Part shown: positions 45,634 through 58,871 of the stretch, one piece after another | Layout: each line of letters opens with the position of its first letter | How positions within the stretch are numbered: position 1 is the first letter of the stretch | Assembly (NCBI GenBank): GCA_965153455.1 | Contig: OZ234499.1 | Span: forward strand, 5,439,577 to 5,503,576 | Length of the DNA stretch: 64,000 nucleotides | DNA from: Sphagnum compactum | Taxonomy: Eukaryota > Bryophyta > Sphagnopsida > Sphagnales | Direction of reading: 5' to 3' | Notes under the pieces: model-generated | Told to the model about the DNA's origin: nothing | What the model saw: the letters and a program-made list of their open reading frames with translations, nothing else | The model's database searches: none | Program-made: the position numbers and the translations under genes

Positions 45634-47865
45634 TCAAAAAAGTGATGGAGAAGAATCAACATCCAGGACATGGCCAGATGGGATCATGAGTGTGGATGTC
45701 ATGCTCAGACCTTCAGATTCCACAATGTTGTGGTTGTTGCCAGGCACAAGGAGCTGGAGATGATGGTGGTGATGGTAATGATGAAGGCTGCCAGTGTCAA
45801 CAGAATTCTGCTGCTGCTGCTGCTGCAACTGGACTGAGAGATTGGGACCTAGTGGAGGCTGATCTGAGATGGATAACATTGCCGGGATGTGGACTTCAGC
45901 CGTGGACTGTTGCAGTGAAGCTGCTGCTGCTGGAGCAGCTTCTTGTTGATGGGGGCGCGACTTACAGATGCGCTGATGTCTATCCATTTCATGTTGCCTT
46001 GCAAATTTGCTTTGACAGAAAGGGCAGCAGATGTGCCAGTCTTCTCGCCTCTGATGCGCCAGACTGTGTTTCCTGTGATACGAGAGGACTCCAGAGTGGA
46101 TAGTCTCAAAGCGGCAGATAACCCCATTTACTGTTGGCTGGTTGCATGCAAGAAATCTGGCATTGTCTGAATGCTTCTGCACCACGTGACGACGCAGGGT
46201 TTTGCTTGACTTGAAGAGCTTGTTGCAGCCTGGTAGCTTGCACACCAGCTGCTCTGATCGTGCCTAGAAATTCATTCATAATTTCAGAACAATGCACAAT
46301 ATAATATTTTAGCACTCCTGGAGAAACCCTAAAACACACACGCGACAAGAACACAGACATTGAAACCCTAGACCTGGCCGGCCCCCCCACCCACCTTAAA
46401 GCTCTCGCGTTGAGGAAGGAGCTGGGGAGCTGCAATGAGCTCGGAATCGACAGAGGTTGCATCGTCGTGAGTCATGACTGCATGCTCTCGCAGTAGCTGT
46501 TCCAGTTCCATAACTCTTTGTTCTGCACGACTGGCTCGATTGGTGAGCTCTCTCATCTTCCATAACACTCGTGCACGGTCAGAACTTTCCCAATAACTGA
46601 ATTCCTGGTTCAGTTCGTCCTTCCTTTTCCGAGTGTCGAGATTTGAGTAGGAAAAATCTCTGTCAGAAAAGAAAGAGCCAGCCACCACCTGCTTGAAGCT
46701 GCTTGTATCGTCTTGGAAGCGTTGAATATCATCAGCCGCCGGCCTAATTTCCTCAGCAGCAGCAGCTGGGTTCAACCTCATATAAAACAAGTTCTTCTCC
46801 AGCAATGCACAATACTTGCACCACATCGTCGTTGTCCCTCCTTGAATTCTGTTTGCACGGCACACCAAGCTCGACTTGGTGACGAACTGCGTAAATTTTA
46901 TATATAGATCGATGTAACAAAGAACGCAATTTCAAACTCACAGCAGCAGGAAGGTAGGAAGCGAGCAAGCTAGCGAAGAAGAAGAAGAATGGTCAATCAC
47001 AGTAACTTCTGCCGCAGATGAGTTCCGGCAACATACATACATATGTACTCTTGAGAGTACGTACAGAAGGTAACAACGTACCTGGCCTCCTCAGAGCTGG
47101 GCGTCTGCTGTACATGATCATCCATGAAGCTGAATGCATCTGCCAGCAGCTTGTGATATCTGAGAGGATCTGTAGCTGCAAATCGATTGGTACTATCCAG
47201 ATTGAGTCGTGACCAAGGACATGCTTGACTGCGCACCACCAAGACGCCTCCCTCCACACCCATCTCCATCTCAGGCTTAATGCAACTACTTGCTGCTATC
47301 GACTGCGCCCACCCCCCATTGTGGTGGTTGTTGTTGTTCTTACTCCACAACTCCTCATGCACGGAGTAATATTCCCGGGCGGATGCCGCATCCGATTGAA
47401 TTCCTGGGCACCATAGCAGCTGCTGGCCCCTGCTGCTGGGTTTTACAGCGAAAGTACTGCTGGAGAGTTCAAAAGCACTGGTGGAGCCATCGACATTCAT
47501 GCAGGTGGGAAGAATATTGTGGTTGGTACTCGCCGCCGCCGCGGCGTACTGTTGCATGTCGTCTTGTGCCATTCCTTGAGAACCAAGCCCACCTAAGGCG
47601 GATCAACAATCTAGGCACTTTCCTGGAGAACACTCTGTGCAATCACGAGCAGATCAGGGGGAGATAGATAGGTCTACAGACACTCACCATAAAAGCCATG
47701 CAGAGATGGGGAAGAAGAAGGATGAGCGTTGCTCTGAAGTGACAATAAGGCGCCTCCGCAGGCGCCCTGATCTGTAGTTGGGTCCTCCCAGAATAGACCC
47801 GATCTCATTGCCGCTTGATCCCTAGTCGACTCCATCGACGAACCTCTTCCCATCTCGCATGTCAT
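45634..47865 (-). CDS. C2H2-type zinc-finger protein, four exons, 590 residues
   Basis: Exons on the minus strand are 47865-47688 (donor GTGAGT), 47592-47082 (GTACGT), 46848-46395 (GTGGGT) and 46263-45634. They join in phase to 1,773 nt with no internal stop. Exon 3 holds a Cys pair (MWCKYCALLEKN, about residues 238-249) and a coiled-coil stretch (RVMELEQLLREHA). Exon 4 holds three tandem fingers: C389-x4-C-x12-H-x4-H (RLFKSS-like KLFKSSKTLRRH), a wider C421-x9-C finger ending HRKH, and C461-x2-C464-x12-H477-x3-C481 (C2HC). It then has a Gln run and a His-rich run (HHYHHHHHLQL), both low-complexity. It is likely a nuclear DNA- or RNA-binding regulator. I do not recognise the family. The start is the first of two Met codons after a GA-rich leader. 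Confidence 0.85.
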
Positions 47866-49330
47866 CTTCTCTCTCTCTCTCTCTGATCAGGACCCGAATC
47901 CCCAGATTTCAAATCATGTCTTTCCTCCTGCACAAGTCCGTCCCGCGAGCAGGCCTGCAGCAGCGACCCACCCGCCAAAAGAAATATATATTGTAGACGC
48001 TTACCCTAGTCTCTAGTAGCTTGTTTTCTTCGACCTCATGACGACATCACATGAGCTCAGCTTCAATCCAAACCAATTCTCTTACACCCATGACATGAGG
48101 AGCCTTGATATGCACCACACCCTTGGAGAACAAACAAACCTCAAGTGTTTGGAAAACCGTTTCCGCAGATCACATGAGTCATTGGCAATAATATTACATC
48201 ACTAGAGGCGCCCCAGCGAATTACAAGAAGAAGAAGAAGAAGAAGAAGAAAAAGGAGAAGGCCTACGCGGCAGAAGAGATCAGAACCCTACTCTCTGTTG
48301 TATTCAATTCATATTGCGGGTTTCCCTGAGAATAGTAGATGATGATGACATGAAGAAGAAGAAGAAGAAGAAGAAAATAGCAATAGTATTATGATGATAT
48401 GGGTACACACTACTGCGAAAGCTGCGCGCAGTCGCGCGCGGAACGAGCGCCGGGTGCAGCAGCAGCGAAAAACAAGGGCAAGTTTTCGATCCTCATCAAA
48501 CACGATAATAATAATAATAATAAAAGTAATTCTCGATTTTCGACAAGACGTAGTGCTGCAGATTATTTCCGAATGCACGCACGCACGCCCGTCCGCACGC
48601 TAACGGTTTGGTCGGAATTTGGACAAGCTCGAGAGGAACGAGATGGTGTATATTAAGATCAGTTTTTTGGGGGCGTTTGGGTGCGTGGGTGGGTAGGGAT
48701 GGTTTTTCAAGAATCTTCCAAAAGCAGCGATGTAATCATCGTTCGAGTTTCAAGGCGATGGAGATGCGAGCGGACATTGAAAGAGGGGAAAAAAAAGAAA
48801 GAAAGAAAAAAGGGGAAAGAAAAAAAAAAAAAAAAAACCCCAACAACTACAACCAGATCAACCGACACGAATGCGTTCGTGAAGAAAAAGAAGAAGAAGA
48901 AGAAGATTGCTTGGCGGCAACTTTTTGGATTGACAGCAAATGCATGATAATAGGGGAAAAGGATGTGAACCGCACGACGCACGTCGCATGAAAATGCATC
49001 AAAACACGAGGGAAATATATATAACTGGGTCAGCGTGCGGCGGCTCATCTGCATTACACGTTTTCACGTGTAAACAAAAGTTCCTACCCTCCCCCCCCCC
49101 CCCCCCCCACACTTTGTTTTGGCACTTCGTTTTGCTTCTCAATTATTAATTTCTTTACTGCAACCCAGTTTTGTGTGTGTGTGTGTGTGTGTGTTTCTTT
49201 TTGCCTTTTTTTGGTGTCGATTCTTTCTCCCAAAAAAAAAGAATTTGTCGAATATTGGCTTTCTTTTCCAAAATATTGGACAAAAAGTCGAGAATCTTTT
49301 TTTTCAATAAAATGGCCATGTTTTTTTAAC
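47866..49330. promoter_or_regulatory. Microsatellite-rich upstream region of the zinc-finger gene
   Basis: Directly upstream of the minus-strand start codon is a (CT)8 tract (a GA-rich leader on the gene strand). Further out lie (GAA/AAG)n near 48221-48252 and 48352-48375, (AAT)n near 48505-48522, a poly-A stretch near 48820-48836, a C run near 49090-49108 and a (GT)n tract near 49172-49193. The GC-rich stretch 48420-48600 has GCGCGC-type motifs. Open frames here are repeat-driven and not believed. Confidence 0.5.
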
Positions 49331-52300
49331 CTTGTTTTAATCAAGTAACCATGATATGAAACGATTTTAATAAATTTCTACTTTTAATTTGAGCTAGTCT
49401 ATAGCCAAATGTGGCAAAATTATAAGGACGATCGCCAGTGTGGCAACATCACAAAATTGGAAAAGAAAAAAAATTAAAAAAAAGAAAAATTTGGTGCAAC
49501 CAGTTACTTCTTACTTCTTACTTCTTACTGGGAAATTTGTTGGAATTTTTCTTTAAAACTGTAAATTTGACTCTTTTTTTCTAATTTTCTGAAAAGTCTT
49601 GCAAATTTTTTGATATCACACAATTGAAAAAAAACCCTGCTAACCAAACCAGTATTTTTTTTTCCAAATTAAATTAGTTTTTTTTTTCCTTTTTTTTTCT
49701 AGTGTAAATTCTATCAAAATTGCTAGTTTTTTTTGACAAATTTGCCCAATTTTGGATATAAAACATTTGAATAAAAAAGCCCTGATGGCTGAACCAGACT
49801 CAGTGATTTGTTTTTTCTTTCTGGTGTTTCTTTCACAATGTTTCGTCCTGAAAGTATAGTTTCAACCAGCATGTTTTTTGTGGTGAAATTTTGTTTTCCA
49901 AAATAGAATATTTTGTCAAATGTTCACCTTTTTTTCAAAAAAAAAGAAAAAAGAGAAAAATATCACCAAAAAAATCTAAAATATCGCCATGTTTCTACAC
50001 ATTGTGAAGCAAGTAGTCAGGAAATTAAAAATATTCTAATAAATTTATACTTTCATAGCTGGTCTATAACCAAAAGTGGCTAAATCTCCTTGTCTTTGGA
50101 TAGCCAGTGTGGGAACGTCACAAAATTGAAAATTAAAAAAAAAACCCTGATTTCGAGTTCCAACCTATGCAAAAGAATTTTTTAAAAACTAAAATTGAAT
50201 GTAATGTGCCATATTTCAGGGGGGGGAAAAAACCTTGTCGCCAGATTTCTAAAATAGGTAGGTTCCACCACGTAGCCAAAAATATAGCTAGAAGGATTTT
50301 GACTTTCATATCAAGTTTAGTGCCAAATTTGGCTACTTCTTCTTATGGATGATTGCCACTTTTGGTACATCCTAAAATTGAAGGGACGAGAATTCAGATA
50401 TGGGGAGCAGGGTTTTCTTTTTCTTTTATAAATAATTTAAAATTAAAAAAATTTAAATTCCAATTTTGTGAGGTAGGTTGACAGGCAATTATCCATAAGA
50501 GGATTTAGCCAAATTTGGCTAGAGGTCAGAGAGAAAAGTAGAAAAAATTCCAAACCCCACTATATATACCGGTGACATACAAGAACCTATAGTCTAAATA
50601 TGACAAAATTAAATTTCCCCACCCCCCTTGAAATATGGCGACTTTGGGCCCTTTTTATCCCAAAAAATTTCCTTTGTACATACCGATGGCAGCCCTCTTT
50701 CTTTTCTTTGGTCGCCAATTGACAAAAACTGGCTACCAAAAAAAAAGCCCTGAAATTTGGTAGCCACAGTACACACAGAAGGAGAAGTTGGGATGTTCAG
50801 GGTATTTATGCTTTTAATGTCAGTGGCGAGCATCCCAAGAGGGATGTAATTCACTAAATGGCAACCCATCTTTAGGATCTGTCCAAAAATAAATAAATAA
50901 ATAAATCTTTTTATACTCCTTAACCTACTACAGTCAGGAATAGAAATGTGGCGAAAACCTGACTTAAATTTGCTCTTTTTTGGGCGATTCTTTTCAAGAA
51001 ATACGAATCTTTGTGACCAAATATTCTTTTTTTCTAAAAAAAAAAAATTCATACAAAATGAAAAATTTCACACCCAATTTTTTTAATATAAAAAATGCTA
51101 GGAATAATCCCATAAGGAAAGGATTTAATCAAGATTTATTTATGAATTACATATAGAAGTTGAGAAAACTTAATAAAGCATGGGTTATATCTATTTTGTT
51201 GGCTATCTACTACCTATTATAGAAATATGGTGATTTTTTAATTCTGAAAATTGATGAAATTTTCAGGCAAAATATTGCAAAAATTCACCCCCAAATAATT
51301 CTCTGGAAAATACACAGCCACGTAGTTTACAATAGCAGCCCCCCCCCCCCCCCCCCATTTTGAGGAATGGTCACCAGGTTGTGTTAACCATGAACTGTGT
51401 GGGTTCAATTTTGAGAACTTTGGGGAACATATGCTATTTAAACCTGTTTGCTGGTTTGAGCTAATTGGAACTTGCCATAAGAGGGTAGCGACTATTTAAG
51501 CTGGGAGTTACTTATTCTGTTTCATATTAATTAGTTGGGGGTGCCTCACAAGTCCAATTTATTTTGTTTTTGCAATGAGCCAATTAGATTGGCCCATCGC
51601 AAAAAAAAAAGAGTTGAAACTATAGAGGCTCCCCAAAATAGAAGATTCTATTGGACGATGGAGTGCCTCCCCTTTGGCCCATATAGGTGAGAAGGGGAGG
51701 ACTTTGGGCAAAACATATGGGACTAAAGCGAGGTGCTATTGGGAACACCTTTGGGGAACACATTGGGAACCTAGGGAACATATTAAGAACCTGATGAGAT
51801 CCATTGGGAACTTGTTGGGAACAAAGAAAATATGAAAAAAATCCACTCCCATTTTTGGACATAAAGATGTTTTTTTTTGAAAATTTCGACAAAACTGAAA
51901 ATAATATAATTAGTGCCGAAGCTGAAAAGGTACAACGGTATATTATTAGTGTGCTCAATACTAGTTTTTCTGCTAACAAAAGAAAGTGTGTTGTGGTCTT
52001 TTGTTGTACACATTATATAGTGTTCCAAACATCAGAGTACCTCTATCTGTCTTGAGATGTATATTGATCCCCAAAATAACAAGATTGATCATTATTAATG
52101 TACTTTCACAACACAGTTTTCAAAATACCCAATGCCCAAAATATGCTCATGGATCATATGTGATCAATTCAATCCCCCCCTTTTTTTTTTGGTATTCTGA
52201 AAGTCACAACAAACCTTACAACAAACAATTTTAGCTTCCATAATCTTAGGCTTTTGGATTCTGGACAACCAGTGTTGGGCAAGTAAATCATTTACCCTAA

Positions 52301-53580
52301 TATTTTTTATCATATATGTACCTACCCATAGATAAAATATTAGATTAATATGCTTGCTAAAAGTTTGCTACTACCCTTTTAGTTTCCTTACTTTGGTAAA
52401 TAATTCAAACTTATTGTATTTTGAACCCTACCTCATGAGTACATACCATAGTACCTTGGTGGCTTTTGCACAAATTGTCTTATTTTTACAAATGCTGAAA
52501 TTTTCAAGTTTTACTTTTCTTAAAGAACAAGATTTTGTGAAGGGAAATGAGAAATATTTTGGAATATTCTAATTTTCAAAATAAACTCTTCAAGATTAAT
52601 TAATTGATTATTTGACAATCATGTGTTGAAATAGCCCTTGTATGATGATGCATTCAAAGTACCATACCTAAGGGATGGTACCTAGTTGCTTTGATCTGAT
52701 TTAAAAGAATTTATATATTAATGTTGTCCAATTCTTAGGTTTTTGATTGGGTCTAGGTTTAAGAACTAGATGCACCCAAAATCAGCTTTAGAATTGGACT
52801 CATGAAATTGAATGAGATTGAGTCTACATGAAATTAAATCTACTTAACAACTTAGACTTGTTGTGTCTTAAGGGCTTTTTTACATGGTGCGGGTCATAGG
52901 TTTAGATAGGGTTTAAGGTTTTTAAGATTGTAAGTTCAATGTAGTTTATGGATGAAGAAGTTTTTCAATTTGTCATATTTAAATGAAAATGAAGATGCTT
53001 GCATTTTCTTTGGAAAGTTCAAAGTTGTACACTATTTTTTTATTTTTTTCATCTATACCCAAATAGGTTGTGGTGGCAAGGGAGGATTGGGCGTGGATCA
53101 ATAGGTGTTGAATCCACTCTTTTGGGAGAAAAGTGAGGGAATGACAATAGAGATCTTCCAGCTATGGAGAATCCTAGCCCATGAAGTGTTTGAGTTGGGG
53201 TATTTTGCTTAGTTAGGTGTTTGTTTACCCAAGGCCAAGGTGAAGAGGAAAAATATTTTGGAGCCAAAACAAAACATTCAATGATGAATTTTTATAACTA
53301 AATATTTGGGCTAGGGTATTTATCAGTGTTGGATGGTTTTAGAATTGTCATCTGGTTTTCGACCCAATTATCACATGAATGAGAACTAGTCATGGAAACT
53401 GGTTCCTTTTTTCTTTTCTTTTTTTTGAAAAACTAGACAAGTTTTCTCATAGAATTTCTCAATCTTCTAGTTTAGGGTTCCTAAACATCAATTACGGCCT
53501 AGGGAGGCAAAGGCACTATTTAGGGTTAGGGATATTGGAATTGTATAAAAACGAAGCTTGAACTTCGTTTTTCTTCACAA
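49331..53580. other. AT-rich spacer with homopolymers and diverged repeats
   Basis: No supported gene. GCCAGTGTGG(C/G)AAC(A/G)TCACAAAATTG occurs at about 49434 and about 50105, in direct orientation. GCCAAATTTGGCTA with a following TTATGGAT-TTGCC occurs at about 50312 and, inverted, at about 50485-50525. A C run lies near 51338-51356 and an (AAAT)n tract near 50888-50906. Confidence 0.45.
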
Positions 53581-53589
53581 TAATGTTTT

Positions 53590-54240
53590 TTTTTTATCTA
53601 TAATGTTTTTCTTTTGTTAGTTATGCTCCTCTTGTGTTGTATTTTTTCTTGATGCATCTTGTTGGTGCTGCTCTCTTTATGTATTTCTCTTCTTTGCATG
53701 GTGATGTTCTTACTCTTCATCATGTTTTTTTGTTGTTTATTCTTGTGTTGTTATTATTCTTTGCATGTTAATGTTATTATTCTTCTTGCAATGGTGCTCA
53801 GTTTTCCTTGCATTGGGACTTGGTACATTCCTCTTTTTACACTATTGTATTGTTCTTTTTGTGTTGTTGCATTGCTTTTCTTGTGTTGTTGTGTTGTTCT
53901 TCTCGTGTTGTTGCACCGCTCTTCTCACATTTGGGCTACCTTGCTGCTCTTTTCACACTACTACGTTGCTTTTCTCGTGGTGCCTCATTGCTCTTCTTGT
54001 GCTACCTTGCTACTCTTCTCGTGTTGCTTTGTTTTTTTCGCATTCCTACACTATTCTTTCTTCTCATGTTGTTGTGCTACTCTTATCACACTGCCTTGTT
54101 GTTCTTTTCATGCTATTGCACTATTCTTTTTGCGTTGCCTTTGTTGTTTATCTTGTGTTGTTGCATTGTTCTTCTCGCATTACATCATTGTTCTTCTTGC
54201 ATTATTGCTCCTTTCGCGTTAGTGTTGTCAATCTTTAAGT
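53590..54240. repeat. Degenerate minisatellite, ~21-30 bp units
   Basis: Repeated TTGTTCTTCTCGTGTTGTTGCA-type units with variable length and many substitutions. All three forward frames stay open and give Leu/Phe/Cys/Ser-rich translations that look like membrane proteins. That is the expected artefact of a T-rich repeat without stop trinucleotides. Confidence 0.75.
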
Positions 54241-54899
54241 ACCTACTAGCGTAGCTAGATTGATGTTTTTTTCGCATTGCTATTGTTTTTCTCACGTTGA
54301 TGTTGTTATTGTTTCCTTGGTTGGTATGGTACTTCCCCTCCCCTTCTTGCCATGTGCAGGTCAGAGCTCCGACACCAAACTCTCGAACACTAAAGGTGAA
54401 TTTCTTTTCCATTTTTTTAAATTAAAAAAAAATTGTTGAGTTTTTTTCACTTCATTTTGTGTTGTTTTTTTTATAATGTGCTAATGTTTTAATTCGATTA
54501 CTTTGTTGTTTACTTTCGAATGATTTTCTAAACTTGCTTATAAACCCCATAATTTTTTCTTGCTTATAAACCCCATAATTTTTTTTGAAAATTAAAAAAA
54601 TACATTTATGTTGTTTTTGTAAATGCTTAGAAGGTAGATTGCATTTTGTAATTGCTTGTAAATGTTAGTTTTTGTTTTTTGATAAATCATAAAATTGTTT
54701 AGTTTTTTCTATTACTCATCATGGCAATAATTTTTAATTTCAAATTAAACATGGAACAATCTTCTAAAAATGAAAATACATGTGATATATTAATGAATAA
54801 AGTAAAAGATGGAAGATGAACCTTTGCTAGAAGCCCAAAACCTGAAGAAAATGGAAGTCTTCAAATAGACGAAAGTAGAAATCCAAAATGAATGAAAAA

Positions 54900-57178
54900 A
54901 AAAGAAAAGATAATTTAAAGAAATTGCATGCACTAAATCATTTTGGAGATCAAACAACAAAAATGTGTTGTGTTGGGCATTTCATTGTGTTAATGATAAC
55001 AAAAAAGTTAACATAATAGCTCATCAAACTATGCATTGTATTCTTTGTCACAATAATCCAATATTGAATTTAAATCCAAAAATTCAAGCTAGGAAAGGAT
55101 TAATCATATATAACACAACTAATGGTATAACTACATTGAGGAAACATGTCAATTCAGATCATTGTAATTTTTTTTAAACATTTGAAAAAATTAATTGTCC
55201 TTTGAAAGAAGATGAAATACAACCTTCCAAAAAGAAACCAAATATTTTTTCTAACTCCATATCTAGTTTTTTTACTGCAAAAAAACCTTTAAAGAAAGAC
55301 GATGAGCTAAAAAAGAAAATTTTGGAAGACTTGGGTCTTTTAATTGTCAAAAACCATCAAGTCCTTTACAGTTTGTGGAAAATAGTTGGTTGAAAAGTTT
55401 TAGTATGCATTTATGTCCAAGAATTGTTTTTCCTTCTAGAAAAAAAATTCTTATGAATTACTGCCCAGGTTAATGGAAAAAACAAAACAATTATATGTTT
55501 TACCATGTTTAACATAATGCCATTCTACAACTACAAATTTTGATATGTGGATGTCAAAAGCTAGACATGATATTTTGCATTGGTGATCAATTTTTTAAGA
55601 ATGGATTGGCAGCCAAAGCAAATTACCCTTGGCCTTTTTGAACCAACAAATACTAATGGACAAACCTTGGCCAAAAATTGACAGATTTGTTGGACAATTA
55701 TGCATTGAGGAGAAAAATTATTGCTTATGTCAAGGATGAGGGATTTAATTTAAACATTATGACTACAACCTTAGAATCAATTATAAGTTGTGATATGTTG
55801 GGTTTGGAAGATATTTTTCAGGGCATTTGTTTTGGTCATGCATTTTTTAAAGCTTGTCAATATGCTACAATAAATTAGGAAAAAGTTTGTAAAGACTTAC
55901 GATATGTGTCAATCAAAACTACCCAAAGAAATTTGCAGAAATGCATAACTTGGCCAAAAACATCTAAAAAAGGTAGGCAAGAATGGAAAAAAACATTTGT
56001 GAATTCAGGTCTTCCCCCAAAGAAATTGAACACTCTAATGAAGACAAGGTAAATTTATTTTTCTAGACTTTTTGTGTTCAAATCTTTTTTCAATTTTTAC
56101 TTTGCATAGTTTAACATTATATTGTGCATATTCTAACATTTTTTTTTATTTTTGAAGATTTGCTATCAAAGTTATCCTTTCCAAGATGCTTTGTAGGTTA
56201 AAGAAGTAATTATGCTATGTTACAACAAGCATAATTCTGTGAAAATGAGTGCAAGAGTACCATATCCTTTGACATGGCACATGTGTCACATTACTGTTGA
56301 TTATCTTGGCCATGTTGTGTCTACTTGTATTTTAACCCAGTCTAGGGGTCATTGGTCGTTAAGTGATGCACTAAATTCTACCATATCCATGAGTCTAAAA
56401 TTCAGGGATGAAATTGAATCTACAACCTTTAACAACTTAATGGAAGAAGATGGAAATGTTGTTTATGAATTATCATGTTTGGCTTCCAACATAAAAAAGG
56501 AAGTTGTTTACGTTTTAGATTCTTTTCTTTCCTTCTTAAAAAAATATGAAGAAAGAAAGGCCCACAATGTGCTTTCTTTAATGTTGGACCCTAGGTTTTA
56601 AATTCTTCATCTTGTGTCCTCACTTATTGGTCATGAGCAAGGTAAGGCAAAAATCTTTGTTTCTTATGCTTCTTAAATGTTATTATCATTTGCATCAATT
56701 TGAAAGGGATGTTGTTGATCAAAGGGTTGAAGGGGATAAGAGTTTGGATATCTTTGAAATGACAACTAGCACAAGTGAGCTAGCAAAGGAATTGGTCAAG
56801 AAAACTTTTAATTTTCAGGCATTATCAAGTGGATGTTAAAGACATCAAATGTCCACTATAGTGGTGGGAAAAACATAAAAACATGTGATCTATAATTGGT
56901 TTTTGTGTTGGACAAATCTTAAGAATAGTTGGATTTCAAATTGAAATAAAAAAATATTTTCATTAACTAAAATCTTTACTAGTCTTAGGAAATGTTGGTT
57001 ACAATCAAAAAATTGGGCAAATTGATCTTTGTCAACAAAATTTGGCCCTATGATCCTAGGATATGTTGTAAATCCCCATCTAGTTTGGTAGATTTTATTG
57101 AGAATGATCTTAATTTAGAAAAAGAGTTAGAGGAGCTTGAAGGAGCTTTTGAAAGGGCTAAAGTTGTGGAGTTGTAAA
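54900..57178 (+). pseudogene. hAT-family transposase with BED zinc finger, decayed
   Basis: The N-terminal block at about 54950-55175 has CILCHNN and GITTLRKHVNSDH, a BED-type finger. An in-frame stop at 55175 is followed by a linker (KKKPNIFSNSISSFFTAKK) and LLIVKNHQ. Near 55365 the frame shifts into FVENSWLKSFSMHLCPRIVF. Later blocks show RKIIAYVKDEGFNLNIMTTT, GICFGHAFFKACQYATIN, KCITWPKTSKKGRQEWKK, then from 56212 PLTWHMCHITVDYL and SLMLDPRF, all typical of plant hAT transposases. Several further stops follow and I cannot find a clear C-terminal dimerisation block. Terminal inverted repeats were not located. Confidence 0.8.
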
Positions 57179-58602
57179 TTTTGAATAAATTTATTTTACA
57201 AGTTTCCATATATTTTCAATAATTTTTAAGTTCAAAAAACTATTTCAATTAATAAACGTAATTAATAAATTATTAATTAAATTTTATTTTCTGGAAAATG
57301 TAATAATTGGGTTGTGAAAACTAAATTTGAAAACCAACTATTATTATATATGCAAGAACTGCCCTATTTGAGAACCAGGTAAATTTGGAAAGATTCAAAA
57401 TCTTGATAACCTGGTCGGTTTTCACCAACCCAGAAAAAAGAATATTAGAAAATCGATGAAGTTTTCATAACATGATGTAAAAACCGAAATCAGCTAGTTT
57501 TCACAAAAAATGAAAACCACCCAACACTAGTGTTTATACCCTTTGTGACATGAAGTTTTATTCAAAATAAAGACCATGCATGGCCAAGTATTAAAAAGAC
57601 TAAGAATTGGCCAACATCTAGCCTTTTAGGCCTTTCTACCTCAAGCATTTATCATAATTATTTTCTATCATTGTACTACCAAATTAGTAATGTGTTAAGG
57701 GTTGTCCCTTGACTAAGCGAATGGGCAAACCAATAAGGGTTTAAATGTTAGGGTCCACCTAAGGTTAGGATGGGAAAAAAAAATCCATTTCAAATGGATA
57801 AAGGGGGGGGGGGGGTTGGGGTGAACAGTTGGGGGAGTGAGTGGCTCCTAAGAGCCACCTATAGCGTAATTAAAGAGGACCCAAAAGAGGAAATTGAGGA
57901 TTTGAGGTTAGCTTCAACTAGTTGGAGAAAGAAAATTGGGTGAGTTAATAGGAGTTTAGGGTTTAGGGGTATTATTAAAGGAGGGGTTAAAAGAAGGAAC
58001 TTGAATAGCTAGGGTGAAGTAACCCAAAATTTCGGAAGGCACAAAAGAGGAAATGGTGGTGCTAATATGTGTGCATATTGTAATTTTGAAGGTTGTTGGG
58101 GTTAGGTTTAGGGTTTATAAGGTAAATTTCATTCTTGTGATGGATTTGTTGAGAAATTCCACAATGACAATGGAAGGTGGTTGGGGGGGGGTTTGGGTAA
58201 TAAATAGGAACTACCCCAACATTAAATAGGTGCATAAGTTTGGGTATGTTCCATAATGCTACCCCAATCGGAAAGTTTTTCTATTTTGTTTTTGAAATGT
58301 ATCCAAATTTATGATTCAATTGTAATTGTGTGTATAATTGAATCCATTTAGATGAAGGACATGTGATGTACCACCTTAGTTGAATAGTAGGTTTGACAAA
58401 AATAAAATAAATAAAAATAAATTTTAGATGTGCTAAAATTTTCAAAAATAAATTTTCAAAGAAATTTTTTTTGTTAAAAAAAATAAGCATCTTTTGTATT
58501 ATTCAAGAATATTTTATTTATTGAAATGAAATCTTAAAAAATTAAAAAATTATTTAGCAGAGACCCAAGGAACTAAAGAAACTCACCAATTACTGATCAA
58601 GT
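57179..58602. other. No supported gene
   Basis: AT-rich DNA with a G run near 57805-57818. It lies between the hAT relic and the copia 3' LTR. Confidence 0.45.
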
Positions 58603-58871
58603 TGTTAAAATCCTTACTGGCCAGAACAAGAAAAGAGGGGAACCTAAATACCAAAATAGAGAATAGGGACCATTGAATGCATGCACTTAATACATGTAAC
58701 TAACTCAATAAATAGTAACAACCTAACTAACTACTGTCAATTGTAATTAACTAACTATTACGTTAATGACAATTTGTTTATAGTCATGATGTTCTAGAAC
58801 AACAACAATATTGGAAAAATGGGACTAGAGGATTGATCAGGATGTAAAGAGTGATATAATAATTTCCAACA
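58603..58871 (-). repeat. Probable 3' LTR of the copia element
   Basis: On the minus strand the polypurine tract GAGAGTGAGAGGGGG is followed immediately by TGTTGGAAATTATT at 58871, a common copia LTR start. The proposed far end at 58603 is the TAACA that mirrors the TGTT start. This end is a guess; other CA ends nearby are possible. Confidence 0.5.

Noticed and set aside
45690-46170. Plus-strand open frames across the zinc-finger exon
   Set aside because: Antisense shadows; the minus-strand frame has the zinc fingers and the splice-consistent chain.
48608-48991. Lys/Glu-rich open frames upstream of the zinc-finger gene
   Set aside because: Driven by AAAG/GAA repeats in the promoter region on the opposite strand.
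53659-54254. Open frames of 148-187 codons resembling Leu/Cys-rich membrane proteins
   Set aside because: They arise from a T-rich degenerate repeat that is open in all forward frames; there is no start context or splice support.
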